Source: Actinacidiphila glaucinigra
GTDB taxonomy: Bacteria; Actinomycetota; Actinomycetes; Streptomycetales; Streptomycetaceae
DNA: 64,000 bases
Assembly: GCF_900188405.1 (NCBI RefSeq)
Contig: NZ_FZOF01000029.1
Location: 46,342-110,341, forward strand
Reading direction: 5' to 3'
Below the pieces are notes generated by a model. It had not been told where the DNA came from. It did no database searches and worked only from the letters and a program-made list of their open reading frames with translations. A program made the translations under genes and the position numbers. Numbering within the stretch: position 1 is the first letter of the stretch; each line of letters opens with the position of its first letter. This document shows, piece by piece, positions 44,226 through 51,974 of this stretch.

Positions 44226-44918
44226 GTGTCCCACAACACAACCATTCAGGACCGGTATGCGACGCGTCTCGCAGAGGACCTGGAGAGCAACGCCAAGGAA
44301 CAGGAAGCGGTCCGGGAGCAGGTGGCGGAGCTCCAGGCCCGTCTGACCCGGCTCGAGGACGAGCGGGCCTGGCTGACCAGGCTGGAGGGCACCGTGGCGA
44401 CCGGTGGACCGGACGCCACCGCTCGCGAGGAACCGGCGGAGGAGGAACCGGCGGAGGAGGTGCCGGTCGTGGCAGCGCCTGTCGTGGAGGCGCCGGCCGC
44501 CGTCGCGGCCCGCGCGCCTCAGGAGGGCAAGGCCCGGGCCGTGCCACGCCCGCGCGCGCGGAAGCCCGCCGCGGGGGCCAAGTCCCGGAAGGCCGGCAAG
44601 AAGGCGGCGCCGGCCGAAGAGAAGGAGAAGCCGACCCTGCGCGGCCTCGTCGCGGACGTCCTCGCCGACGACAACGAACCGCGCATGGTCAGTGAGTTCG
44701 TCGACGCGCTGGCCAAGCGGCACCCGGACCGCTCCGCACCGACCGCCCCCGTCGTGCGCAACGCCCTCGAGGCGCTGGTCGCGAAGGGGCTCGCCGAACG
44801 GTCCCGCCGCCAGGGCAGTGTCTTCTACACCCCCGTCACGCCGTCGGCCGGCACCGCCGGTGACGGTGCGGGCGCGGCAGCGTCCGAAGCCGGGGAACCG
44901 GTCGCGGCGAAGGCCTGA
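44226..44918 (+). CDS. Coiled-coil, Lys/Ala/Pro-rich protein with winged-helix-like C-terminus
   Basis: A 230-residue protein. Residues 10-55 form a probable coiled coil (EQEAVREQVAELQARLTRLE). Residues 60-100 are Glu/Val/Pro/Ala-rich, and 100-135 are a basic linker like those of histone-like proteins (RPRARKPAAGAKSRKAGKKA). Residues 138-200 look like a winged helix (LRGLVADVLADDNEPRMVSEF, then VRNALEALVAKGLAERSRRQ, GSVFYTP). It is likely a dimeric nucleoid-associated or regulatory DNA-binding protein. The GTG start at 44226 is inferred. No family name can be given with confidence. Confidence 0.7.
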   Translation: MSHNTTIQDRYATRLAEDLESNAKEQEAVREQVAELQARLTRLEDERAWLTRLEGTVATGGPDATAREEPAEEEPAEEVPVVAAPVVEAPAAVAARAPQEGKARAVPRPRARKPAAGAKSRKAGKKAAPAEEKEKPTLRGLVADVLADDNEPRMVSEFVDALAKRHPDRSAPTAPVVRNALEALVAKGLAERSRRQGSVFYTPVTPSAGTAGDGAGAAASEAGEPVAAKA

Positions 44919-44924
44919 CCGGAC

Positions 44925-44954
44925 GCCGTGGCAGGGGCACGCCTCTGCCACGGC
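44925..44954. terminator. Hairpin terminator between convergent genes
   Basis: GCCGTGGCAG / CTGCCACGGC, a perfect 10-bp stem with a 10-base loop, 6 bp after the stop at 44918 and before the convergent MarR gene. Confidence 0.75.
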
Positions 44955-45006
44955 GAAGTGGCTGCCGCGTCACGGGCGGCGCGGCCACCCCGGCCGTGCG
45001 GGGCGG

Positions 45007-45483
45007 TCAGGTGGCGACGTTCTTCAGCGCCGCGCCGAGCGCCTTGAGGTCCAGGCCCTCGAGGTGGTCGAGGAAGTGCCGGCGTACCGACGACAGGTTC
45101 GTCCGCCACGCCTCCCGCAGCCGGGCGAGGCCGGCGTCGGTGAGGACCGCGTTCCAGCCGCGGGCGTCCTGCGTGCACTTGACGCGCTGGACGAGCCCCT
45201 CGTTCTCCAGCCGGTGGACGACACGCGTCATCCCGCTCACCGACAGTTCGCAGGCCCGCGCGAGGTCGCTCATGCGCATCTGCCGCTCGGGCACCTCGGA
45301 GAGGTACATCAGGGCCAGGTACTCGATGAGCGGGAGCCGCTGCTCGCGGACCAGGTCAGTGTCCAGGGCGCGGGGCAGGGCGTAGATGACACGGCTCAGC
45401 GACCGGACGACCGACTCCTCGTCCGGGGTGAGCGGCACCATCGCCTCGGGGGCCGCTTCCTGCCGCGGCATGACGTCTGACAT
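45007..45483 (-). CDS. MarR-family transcriptional regulator
   Basis: A 158-residue MarR protein. The winged helix is MRMSDLARACELSVSGMTRV, then VVHRLENEGLVQRVKCTQDA with the wing RGWNAVLTDAG. Cys residues at about 78 and 103 could be redox-active but are not in the classical OhrR position. The first ATG gives MSDVMPRQ with AGAGG only one base away, so the second ATG, 12 bp further on, may be used. A 24-bp dyad at 45543-45566 lies 60 bp upstream and is a likely autoregulatory operator. Confidence 0.88.
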   Translation of the reverse strand: MSDVMPRQEAAPEAMVPLTPDEESVVRSLSRVIYALPRALDTDLVREQRLPLIEYLALMYLSEVPERQMRMSDLARACELSVSGMTRVVHRLENEGLVQRVKCTQDARGWNAVLTDAGLARLREAWRTNLSSVRRHFLDHLEGLDLKALGAALKNVAT

Positions 45484-45542
45484 GCCTCTACTTTACTTGC
45501 GCCGCGAAGGATGTGAACGCTTCCTAACAAGGGAACCGGAAT

Positions 45543-45566
45543 CTTCATGGATCTGAGATCATGAAG
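45543..45566. promoter_or_regulatory. 24-bp dyad upstream of marR, after reductase
   Basis: CTTCATGGATCT and AGATCATGAAG are inverted copies with a single extra G. The element starts 4 bp after the reductase stop (minus strand) and 60 bp before the MarR start. It could be a MarR operator, the reductase terminator, or both. Confidence 0.55.
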
Positions 45567-45570
45567 CGTT

Positions 45571-47043
45571 TCATCCCGCTTTCACCGGCACCGGGCGGTC
45601 GCGGTAGCTCTCCAGCAGCCGAAGCCAGACCTCGCTGATCGTGGGGAAGGCGGGCACGGCGTGCCAGAGCCTGTCGATCGGTGTCGCCCCGGTGACGGCG
45701 ACGGTGGCGGAGTGGAGCAGCTCTGCGACGCCGGGGCCGGCGAAGGTGGCCCCGACGACGGTGCCGCGGTCCTCGTCGACGATCATGCGGGCCCGGCCGC
45801 GGTAGCCGACGGCGTACTGGTGGGTGCCCGCGAGGCGGGAGAGGTCGTGGTCGACGACCGTGACCCGCCGCCCGGTGCGCTCGGCCTCACGTGCGGTCAG
45901 GCCGACAGTGGCGATCTCGGGGTGGGTGAAGACGACCTGGGGGACGGCGACGGTGTCGGCGGTCGCGGTGTGGGCACCCCACGTGGTGCCGTCGATCGCC
46001 TCGCCCCTTGCGCGGGCGGCGATGGCGGCGCCGGCGATCCGGGCCTGGTACTTGCCCTGGTGGGTCAGCAGGGCGCGGTTGTTGACGTCGCCCACGGCGT
46101 AGAGCCAGTCCCCCGCCACCGCGCTCACACGGCAGTCGTCGTCCACGTGCAGCCAGTCCCCCGGGGTGAGGCCGACGGTCTCCAGGCCCACGTCCAGGGT
46201 CTGCGGGGTGCGGCCGGTGGCGAAGAGGATCTCGTCCGCCACCAGTTCCGCACCGTCGGCGAGGGTGACGCGCACCTCGCCGTCCGTACGGGTCACCGAG
46301 GCCACGGAGGCCCCGAACCGGAGCTCTGCGCCGGCTTCGCGCAGGTGGTCGGCGACCAGGTCGCCGGCGAACGGCTCCATCCCCCGCAGCAGCCCGCCCT
46401 CGCCGCGGACCAGCATGGTCACCCGGGAGCCGAGGCCCTGCCAGGCGGTGGCCATCTCGACGGCCACCACTCCCCCGCCGACCACGACCAGCCGCCCGGG
46501 CACCGCGTCGGCGGTCGTCGCCTCGCGGCTCGTCCACGGACGGACGGCGTCGAGACCGGGCAGGTCCGGCACCGCCGCTCCCGTGCCGGTGCAGACCGCC
46601 ACCGCGTGCCGGGCGGTCAGCTCGACACCGTCCCCCTCGGGTGTGCGCACGGCGACCGTGCGGGGACCGGCGAGCCGGCCGTGGCCGCGGACCAGGTCGA
46701 CGCCCACCGACTCCAGCCAGGCGACCTGGTCCTCGTCCTTCCAATACGCGGCCATCGCGTCGCGGTGCGCGAGGACCGCGGCGGCGTCCAGCGGACCGGC
46801 CACCGCGCGGTCCAGCCCGGGCACGCGCAGCGCGTCGGCCCGTGCCACCACCGGTCGCAGCAGTGCCTTGCTCGGCTCGCAGGCCCAGTACGAGCACTCG
46901 CCGCCGAGCAGGTCGCGTTCGACTATCACGGCGCTGAGCCCCGCCGCCGCGGCGCGGTCGGCGACGTTCTCGCCGACGGGGCCGCCGCCGATGACCACCA
47001 CGTCGTAGGTGCGGCGTGCCGGCTGGGTGTCCGTCGTGTCCAT
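45571..47043 (-). CDS. Flavin disulfide reductase (mercuric/lipoamide reductase-like)
   Basis: A 490-residue pyridine nucleotide-disulfide oxidoreductase. The FAD motif is VVVIGGGPVGENVADRA at residues 15-31. The redox-active pair Cys50 and Cys55 lies in GGECSYWACEPSKAL, where SYWA replaces the usual LNRG/VNVG. The NAD(P) motif is VVVGGGVVAVEMA. The dimer interface ends with FPTISEVWLRLLE rather than the canonical HPT-x-SE catalytic His, so the base may be missing: Phe-Pro-Thr-Ile-Ser-Glu is present with no His at the usual place. Divergent from a MarR gene. It may reduce quinones or other electrophiles. Confidence 0.88.
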   Translation of the reverse strand: MDTTDTQPARRTYDVVVIGGGPVGENVADRAAAAGLSAVIVERDLLGGECSYWACEPSKALLRPVVARADALRVPGLDRAVAGPLDAAAVLAHRDAMAAYWKDEDQVAWLESVGVDLVRGHGRLAGPRTVAVRTPEGDGVELTARHAVAVCTGTGAAVPDLPGLDAVRPWTSREATTADAVPGRLVVVGGGVVAVEMATAWQGLGSRVTMLVRGEGGLLRGMEPFAGDLVADHLREAGAELRFGASVASVTRTDGEVRVTLADGAELVADEILFATGRTPQTLDVGLETVGLTPGDWLHVDDDCRVSAVAGDWLYAVGDVNNRALLTHQGKYQARIAGAAIAARARGEAIDGTTWGAHTATADTVAVPQVVFTHPEIATVGLTAREAERTGRRVTVVDHDLSRLAGTHQYAVGYRGRARMIVDEDRGTVVGATFAGPGVAELLHSATVAVTGATPIDRLWHAVPAFPTISEVWLRLLESYRDRPVPVKAG

Positions 47044-47150
47044 CGTTTCTCCTGTCGTTCTGTCTTCGTTCGGCCACGGGGTGCCGCCTGCCGCGACGGG
47101 CTCGCGGCCACGCGGCGGGGGCCCACGCGGCGGGGGCCGGCGTTCCCGTG

Positions 47151-47168
47151 TGGGAGCAGATGCTCGTA
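47151..47168. promoter_or_regulatory. MarR-type dyad, site 4 (reductase/marR intergenic region)
   Basis: TGGGAGCAGATGCTCGTA matches the consensus TACGAGCATATGCTCGTA at 15 of 18 positions and contains the perfect dyad GAGCA-GA-TGCTC. It lies 28 bp before the MarR start and 107 bp before the divergent reductase start, as expected for an autoregulated MarR operator. Confidence 0.6.
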
Positions 47169-47196
47169 TCATGGGGAGGATGCTTGGGAGGCGACC

Positions 47197-47646
47197 ATGA
47201 GCGCTGCGGAGTCCAAAGCCGCGCTGTGCAACAACCTGGCGCTGCGCAAGGCGGCCAGGTACCTCGGCGCGACCTACGACAAGGCGCTCGCCCCGGTCGG
47301 CCTGCGCGCGACGCAGTTCAGCATCCTGCAGCACCTCGGGGCCCGGGGGGAGCTGACGATCACCGCTCTCGCCGACATGATCGCCATGGACCGCACGACG
47401 ATGGCCTCCAACCTCAAGCCGCTCGCGCGGGAGGGCCTGGTCACCGTCGAGACCTCGGCAGCCGACCGCCGCGCCCGGATCGTCGCGATCACACCGGAGG
47501 GCCTGGCCCGGATGGAGTCCGCGCTCCCCCTGTGGTACGACGTGCAGACCCGGTTCGAGGAGCGCTTCGGTACCGAGGACGCGGCCCGGCTGCGCGGGTT
47601 CCTCGAGGCCGTCCTGGACACCGGTTTCGAACCCTGGGCGGAGTGA
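47197..47646 (+). CDS. MarR-family transcriptional regulator, redox-sensing candidate
   Basis: A 149-residue MarR protein with an N-terminal cysteine in AALCNNLALRKAARYLGATY (residue 11), the place where many thiol-sensing MarR regulators carry their reactive Cys. The winged helix is LTITALADMIAMDRTTMASN, then LKPLAREGLVTVETSAADRR. The ATG follows GGGAGG. It is divergent from the disulfide reductase, with a good dyad between them, and convergent with tatC. It is the most likely owner of the shared 18-bp motif found at four sites. Confidence 0.9.
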   Translation: MSAAESKAALCNNLALRKAARYLGATYDKALAPVGLRATQFSILQHLGARGELTITALADMIAMDRTTMASNLKPLAREGLVTVETSAADRRARIVAITPEGLARMESALPLWYDVQTRFEERFGTEDAARLRGFLEAVLDTGFEPWAE

Positions 47647-47666
47647 GCGGCCGCCGACGGGGCACC

Positions 47667-48524
47667 TCATGACCGGCTGACGACGGTGTCGTCCGGGCTT
47701 TGGGCGGCGTCCGCGGCCGGGTCGGGGCGCCCGGACCCGTCGCGCCGACGGCGGCGGAGGTCGTTGCACCAGGCCAGAGCGCACGCCGCCCCGTACAGCA
47801 GGCCGATCGGGGTCGCCAGCAGCAGCATGCTGACCGGGTCGGTGCTGGGGGTGGCGACCGCGGCGAAGGCGGCGACGCCCATGAGCATGCCGCGCCACCA
47901 GCCGGTCATCCGCCGGGCGCTGATCACCCCGCCGAGGTTCAGCAGCACGAGGAGCACCGGGAGTTCGAAGGAGAGGCCGAAGACGACGACCATGCGGGTG
48001 GCCAGGTCGAGGTAGTCGTCGACGGGCAGGATGTTGGTGGCGTCGTCGGGGGTGAAGGAGATCAGCACCCGGGTGGTCGTGGGCAGCGTCCGGTAGGCCA
48101 CCGCGGCGCCGGTCAGGAACAGGGGGATGCCGGCCCCGAGGAAGGCCAGCGTGTACTTCCTCTCGTGGCGGTGCAGACCCGGCGCGACGAAGGCCCACAG
48201 CTGGTACAGCCACACCGGGCTCGCGCCCACCACTCCCGCGGTGATCGACACCTTCAGGACGAGGCTGAACGGGGAGAGGAGGCCGTTGAGGGCGATCACG
48301 CCGCAGTGCCCCGCACCGTCCACCCCTGGGACGCCGGTCAGGCGGCCGGGGGCGCAACCGGGCAGCGGGTCGATCAGGAGGCCGATCAGCTGCCGGTGGA
48401 AGAGGGCCGCGACGACGGTGGCGAGCAGGATCGCCCCCACGGCCTTGAGCAGCCGGTTGCGCAGTTCGCGCAGGTGCTCCCGGAGGGTCATCCCGTCGGG
48501 GCCCTGCGGGGTGCCGGTGGTCAT
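47667..48524 (-). CDS. tatC: Twin-arginine translocase subunit TatC
   Basis: A 285-residue TatC with six membrane helices. The conserved N-terminal cytoplasmic segment MTLREHLRELRNRLLKAVGA recognises the signal peptide. The diagnostic motif PVWLYQLWAFVAPGLHRHERKY contains the Phe-x-x-Pro-Gly-Leu and Glu-Arg positions. The C-terminal tail is basic and polar (CNDLRRRRRDGSGRPDPAAD). It is the last gene of a tatB-tatA-tatC run, 20 bp after tatA. TatC forms the receptor complex with TatB for export of folded proteins. Confidence 0.95.
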   Translation of the reverse strand: MTTGTPQGPDGMTLREHLRELRNRLLKAVGAILLATVVAALFHRQLIGLLIDPLPGCAPGRLTGVPGVDGAGHCGVIALNGLLSPFSLVLKVSITAGVVGASPVWLYQLWAFVAPGLHRHERKYTLAFLGAGIPLFLTGAAVAYRTLPTTTRVLISFTPDDATNILPVDDYLDLATRMVVVFGLSFELPVLLVLLNLGGVISARRMTGWWRGMLMGVAAFAAVATPSTDPVSMLLLATPIGLLYGAACALAWCNDLRRRRRDGSGRPDPAADAAQSPDDTVVSRS

Positions 48525-48544
48525 CGCCGCTCCTTCCGGGCGTT

Positions 48545-48805
48545 TCAGCGCCGGTGGGGCGCGTCCGCCGCGACGGCCTCGGACGCCGCGTGGGGGGTCC
48601 CGTCACCGGTCGCGAGGGCGGGGGCCGGCGCGGGGCTTGCGGCCTCGTCGCCGTCGTCGGCGCGCATGGCCTTGGTCTCGCTCCTGAGGATCCGGAGCGA
48701 CTGCCCGAAGGAACGGGCCATGTCGGGGAGTCGTTTGGCGCCGAAGAGGAGGAGGACGACGACGAGGATGAGAAGGATCTCGGGTGCTCCGAGCCTGCCG
48801 AACAT
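48545..48805 (-). CDS. tatA: Twin-arginine translocase subunit TatA
   Basis: An 86-residue TatA/E protein. A single N-terminal membrane helix (APEILLILVVVLLLFGAKRLPDM has the Phe-Gly-x-x-Arg-Leu-Pro hinge) precedes an amphipathic helix (ARSFGQSLRILRSETKAMR) and an Ala/Pro/Asp-rich tail. The ATG at 48805 has an AAAGGA ribosome site. TatA oligomers form the translocation path. A six-copy 8-bp repeat lies between this gene and tatB. Confidence 0.95.
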   Translation of the reverse strand: MFGRLGAPEILLILVVVLLLFGAKRLPDMARSFGQSLRILRSETKAMRADDGDEAASPAPAPALATGDGTPHAASEAVAADAPHRR

Positions 48806-48822
48806 GGGGATTTCCTTTCTGA

Positions 48823-48870
48823 GGTGCCGAGGTGTTGGGGTGCTGTGGTGTTGAGGTGCTGAGGTGCCGC
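48823..48870. repeat. 8-bp repeat x 6 between tatB and tatA
   Basis: Six contiguous octamers of the form GGTGYYGN (GGTGCCGA, GGTGTTGG, GGTGCTGT, GGTGTTGA, GGTGCTGA, GGTGCCGC). They fill half of the 101-bp gap between tatB and tatA, ending 17 bp before the tatA start. Copy-number change could alter tatA leader length. Confidence 0.8.
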
Positions 48871-48906
48871 ACGCGTCTGCACGGCCGGGGGGGACGGACC
48901 CCGTCA

Positions 48907-49143
48907 CTACCGCCGGCCGCCGGCGGGCGGATCGCGTGGGTCGAGGTCGGTGAGGTCCAGGTCCCGTATCTCGGGCGGGAGTTCGTCCCGCAGGCCCGCC
49001 CGGGCGCCCTGCGCGAGCTCACGGAGCCCGCGCAGGGCACGCACGGTGTCGGAGACCAGCCCGGGGAGCTTGTCCGGTCCGACGAGGACGACCGCCACCA
49101 CGAGCAGCGTCAGGATTTCCAGCGGGCCGATGTCGGAGAACAC
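48907..49143 (-). CDS. tatB: Twin-arginine translocase subunit TatB
   Basis: A 78-residue TatB-like protein, shorter than typical TatB (often 120-170). The helix MFSDIGPLEILTLLVVAVVLVGPDKLP has the TatB-style Glu at residue 9 and Gly-Pro-x-Lys-Leu-Pro hinge. The amphipathic helix VSDTVRALRGLRELAQGARA and an acidic end RDLDLTDLDPRDPPAGG follow. It lies 51 bp after the Tat-dependent hydrolase gene and 101 bp before tatA. In S. coelicolor tatB is separate from tatAC, so this linked set is unusual. Confidence 0.92.
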   Translation of the reverse strand: MFSDIGPLEILTLLVVAVVLVGPDKLPGLVSDTVRALRGLRELAQGARAGLRDELPPEIRDLDLTDLDPRDPPAGGRR

Positions 49144-49194
49144 CGCGCCTCCCGTCTGTGGGTGGGGATCGCCCGGGTGGGTCCCGGTCGAGGC

Positions 49195-50310
49195 TTACCG
49201 GCGGCCGGCGGCGCGGCGGTACGGGGCGAGGAACGTGCCGAGTTCCGTGAGCATCTCGCCGGGCGCCTGCTCGGCGACCCAGTGGCCGGCGCCACGGAGG
49301 ACCACGCCCCGTACGTCCTCGGCGAGGGGCCGCATCGCGTCCGCGACGCCGGCGCCCCAGCTCTCGGATCCGCCGATCGCCAGGACCGGCATCGTCAGCT
49401 TCTTCTCCGCGCGCTTCTCGTTCTGCTTGGTGGTGGCGTCCCACGCGCGGTAGAAGCCGAAGCTGCCGCGCAGGGTCACGGGGTCGGAGAAGAGGCGCAC
49501 GTAGTACTCGCGTGCGTACCGGGGCAGCCGCTCCCCGCCCTGGATGTCGAACTCGTAGCCGTAGAAGTCCTCTTCGCGGCCCCTGACCAGCTTTTCGATC
49601 AGCTCGTGGTCGACCCGGTTGAACGGGATGTGCCAGAGCCTGTTGTTGTCCCGCTCGTCCAGGAAGAGGGGCGGTGAGGCGGACTGCCGCGGAGGGCCGG
49701 GGACTTCGGCGAGGGCGACGCGGGCGACGCGATCCGGGTGGTCGGCCGCCAGCGCGTAGCTGATGATCATTCCGGTGTCGTGGCCGACGACGGCGAAGCG
49801 CTCGTGGCCCAGGGCCTCCATCAGCGCGACCAGGTCGTCCGCCAGGGTGCCGGTGTCGTACCCGCTGCGGGGCTTGTCGGTCAGTCCCATGCCGCGCTGG
49901 TCCACGGCGACGACGGTGTGGTGCCGGGCCAGTTCCGGCATCAGCATGCGCCAGGCGTACCAGTTCTGCGGCCAGCCGTGCACCAGCAGAAGCGGCGGCC
50001 CCTCACCTCCGACGACGACGTGCTGGCGCAGCCCGCCGGCCTGTACGAAGCGGCTGCGGAAGGTCCGGGTGAACCCGGCCGGCAGCCGGGGCGCCGAGGA
50101 GACCGTCCCGAACGCGTGCGGCGTCCGCGCGGGCTGGGTGGCGGAGGCCGACGGAAGCCCGCCTGCCAGCGAGAGGCCGGCGACGGTGGCGGCGGAGGCG
50201 GCCGCACCGCCGACGAAGGTGCGTCGCGACAGTCCGCGCGGGGCACGGTGCGACGCGGGCTTCGGGGCGTGGCCGTCCTGCCCCGGCGGCTCGACGGGGG
50301 GCATGTTCAC
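49195..50310 (-). CDS. Tat-exported alpha/beta hydrolase (epoxide-hydrolase-like)
   Basis: A 371-residue exported alpha/beta hydrolase. The signal peptide has the twin-arginine motif LSRRTFVGG near residue 29, then an Ala/Gly-rich helix and a likely Ala-x-Ala cleavage at SASATQ. The oxyanion motif LLLVHGWPQNWYAW, the nucleophile elbow GHDTGM (Asp) and the late His in GAGHWVAEQAP complete an epoxide-hydrolase-type triad. The GTG at 50310 follows AAAGGA by 8 bases. It sits directly upstream of tatB-tatA-tatC, so the enzyme is probably exported by that machinery. A MarR-type dyad is 22 bp upstream. Confidence 0.92.
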   Translation of the reverse strand: MNMPPVEPPGQDGHAPKPASHRAPRGLSRRTFVGGAAASAATVAGLSLAGGLPSASATQPARTPHAFGTVSSAPRLPAGFTRTFRSRFVQAGGLRQHVVVGGEGPPLLLVHGWPQNWYAWRMLMPELARHHTVVAVDQRGMGLTDKPRSGYDTGTLADDLVALMEALGHERFAVVGHDTGMIISYALAADHPDRVARVALAEVPGPPRQSASPPLFLDERDNNRLWHIPFNRVDHELIEKLVRGREEDFYGYEFDIQGGERLPRYAREYYVRLFSDPVTLRGSFGFYRAWDATTKQNEKRAEKKLTMPVLAIGGSESWGAGVADAMRPLAEDVRGVVLRGAGHWVAEQAPGEMLTELGTFLAPYRRAAGRR

Positions 50311-50331
50311 GGGGGGATTCCTTTCGCTATG

Positions 50332-50349
50332 AACGAGCATGTGCGCGTA
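50332..50349. promoter_or_regulatory. MarR-type dyad, site 3 (upstream of Tat hydrolase)
   Basis: AACGAGCATGTGCGCGTA matches the consensus TACGAGCATATGCTCGTA at 15 of 18 positions and is itself a dyad. It lies 22 bp upstream of the hydrolase GTG, overlapping a likely promoter or leader between the glyoxalase-family gene and the hydrolase. Confidence 0.5.
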
Positions 50350-50419
50350 TTGGGGCGCAGAGGGGGGCCGTGCGTACGTACGGCCCCCACTGCGGGAGGG
50401 AGCCGGCGTCAGCCGCCGG

Positions 50420-50893
50420 TCAGCGGCCGGGGAAGCGCTGCTTGATCTCCTGGAGCACCCAGCCGTTGCCGTCCGGGTCGCTGAAGGTGGCGAACGAGCC
50501 GTACGAGGCGCGCTCGGGGTGCAGACCGGCGAGCCGCCCCTGCCCCTCCAGCAGGTGGGTGGTGTCACCGCCGGCGTGGCCGTGGAACAGCAAGCCGCCG
50601 GCGTCGTGGAACACCTCGCTCACCTCGATGCCGCGGGCGATCAGCTCCGCACGGGCCTCCTCGATGTCGAGAACGGCCAGGTACAGACCCTGGACGGAGC
50701 CCGGCTCGGCCGGGGTGAGCCCCGTGCCGAACATCACCGAGCACTCCGAGCCCGGCGGGGTGAGGTGCACCGCGCGAAAGTCCGCGCCGGCGGACTTGTC
50801 GATGTCCAGGCGGAATCCCGCCGCCTCGTAGAACGCCTTGGCCCGGTCGACGTCGGACACGGGCAGCACGACCACTTCGAGCTTCATGTACAT
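50420..50893 (-). CDS. VOC (glyoxalase/bleomycin-resistance) family protein
   Basis: A 157-residue VOC-fold protein with paired beta-alpha-beta-beta-beta modules: KLEVVVLPVSDVDRAKAFYE at the start and YGSFATFSDPDGNGWVLQEI at the end, which carries the metal-ligand Glu. The first His ligand is likely in AVHLTPPGSECSVMFG. It may detoxify an electrophile or bind a toxic compound. The ATG at 50893 begins MYMKLEVVVLP after AAGGACC. It is the first gene of the run VOC-hydrolase-tatB-tatA-tatC. Confidence 0.88.
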   Translation of the reverse strand: MYMKLEVVVLPVSDVDRAKAFYEAAGFRLDIDKSAGADFRAVHLTPPGSECSVMFGTGLTPAEPGSVQGLYLAVLDIEEARAELIARGIEVSEVFHDAGGLLFHGHAGGDTTHLLEGQGRLAGLHPERASYGSFATFSDPDGNGWVLQEIKQRFPGR

Positions 50894-51216
50894 GGGGAGG
50901 TCCTTCTTGATTGACGACGGTGCGCCGCACGTGGGCGGGTCACCGTTCCGGGGGACGAGGACGGCGGGGCCGCACGGGCGCCGCCACACGGCGGGGTGCC
51001 GGTCGGGGGCCGAAGGCTTCGAGCCCGGCTCCAGGAGCGGCTCAGCCTGTCCTCGTGGTTATGACCGTAGACGATTAGCCAACAACGCACAAAGCCCGGA
51101 TGGCCGAATTCCGGCTTTCGTGACCGACCTCACCGTGCGGGAAGAGGGCGAGGACCGTATCTGTTTCAGACCTAACGGGGAGCAACCTAGAATGAGCGGG
51201 AAAGGAGGTCCGTACG

Positions 51217-51819
51217 ATGCCCGCACCCGCGACCGAACGCAGTCCGCTGAACCAGCCGGCGGCCGCCGACACACTCCTGCGGTTCCTCAACACCCACGCC
51301 TCCGGACCCCGGCAGCTCCCCGAGCGCTTCGCGGACGCCCGGACCATGCAGGCATGGCTGCTGGAGCACGGCCTGGGCACCGAGACCACCCACGTCACCG
51401 AGGCCGACGCGGCCGGCGCACGCGAACTGCGCGACGCCCTGATCACCGTGCTGCTGGCGCACGCGGGCGACCCGAACACCACACCCGACGCGCTCGCACA
51501 GGCGGAGGAGCACCTGCGCGGCATCGCGGTCCGGTACCCCCTCACCACGGTCGTCACGGCCACGGGCGCCACTTTGACGAGCACCCAGACCGGTATCCCC
51601 GGGCTGTTCGGGACCGCACTGGCGAGCGTCACCGAACTCGCGCACGCGGGACTGTGGGACAGGCTGCGGGCGTGCCGCCACGATCCGTGCCACTTCTGCT
51701 TCTTCGACCGGACGCGCAACAGCTCCGCCGGTTACTGCGGCCCGAGGTGCGCCTCCCGCGCGTCGATGCGGGCCTACCGGCGGCGCATGAAGGAACAGGC
51801 CGCCGCATCGTCGGACTGA
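51217..51819 (+). CDS. ABATE/CGNR zinc-finger regulator
   Basis: A 200-residue protein with an N-terminal helical ABATE domain (ADTLLRFLNTHASGPRQLPE) and a C-terminal CGNR-type zinc finger. The ligands are CRHDPCHFCFFDRTRN and YCGPRC, followed by the basic RASMRAYRRRMKE. The defining Cys-Gly-Asn-Arg is altered to Cys-Ala-Ser-Arg. It is thought to be a stress-related transcription factor. Divergent from the VOC-hydrolase-tat operon, and could regulate it. The ATG at 51217 follows AAAGGAGG. Confidence 0.88.
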   Translation: MPAPATERSPLNQPAAADTLLRFLNTHASGPRQLPERFADARTMQAWLLEHGLGTETTHVTEADAAGARELRDALITVLLAHAGDPNTTPDALAQAEEHLRGIAVRYPLTTVVTATGATLTSTQTGIPGLFGTALASVTELAHAGLWDRLRACRHDPCHFCFFDRTRNSSAGYCGPRCASRASMRAYRRRMKEQAAASSD

Positions 51820-51974
51820 CCTCCGCCGGCTGTGTCGCACCGATGGTGCGTCCCCGACGCCCCGTGCCCGTGATATGAACCTCAGGGACCGAACGGGAAC
51901 AAATCGGGCGGATCGCCCCGCGCGAGGGCCATGCCCCGCGGCCCGGACATCCGACCGGCGGAAGGTGGGCGGAG

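Noticed and set aside
45571..48882. Very long open frame across tatC, marR and the reductase
   Set aside because: It is an uninterrupted GC-rich frame covering genes on both strands. Only its last 490 codons (from 47043) have protein-like sequence and a ribosome site.
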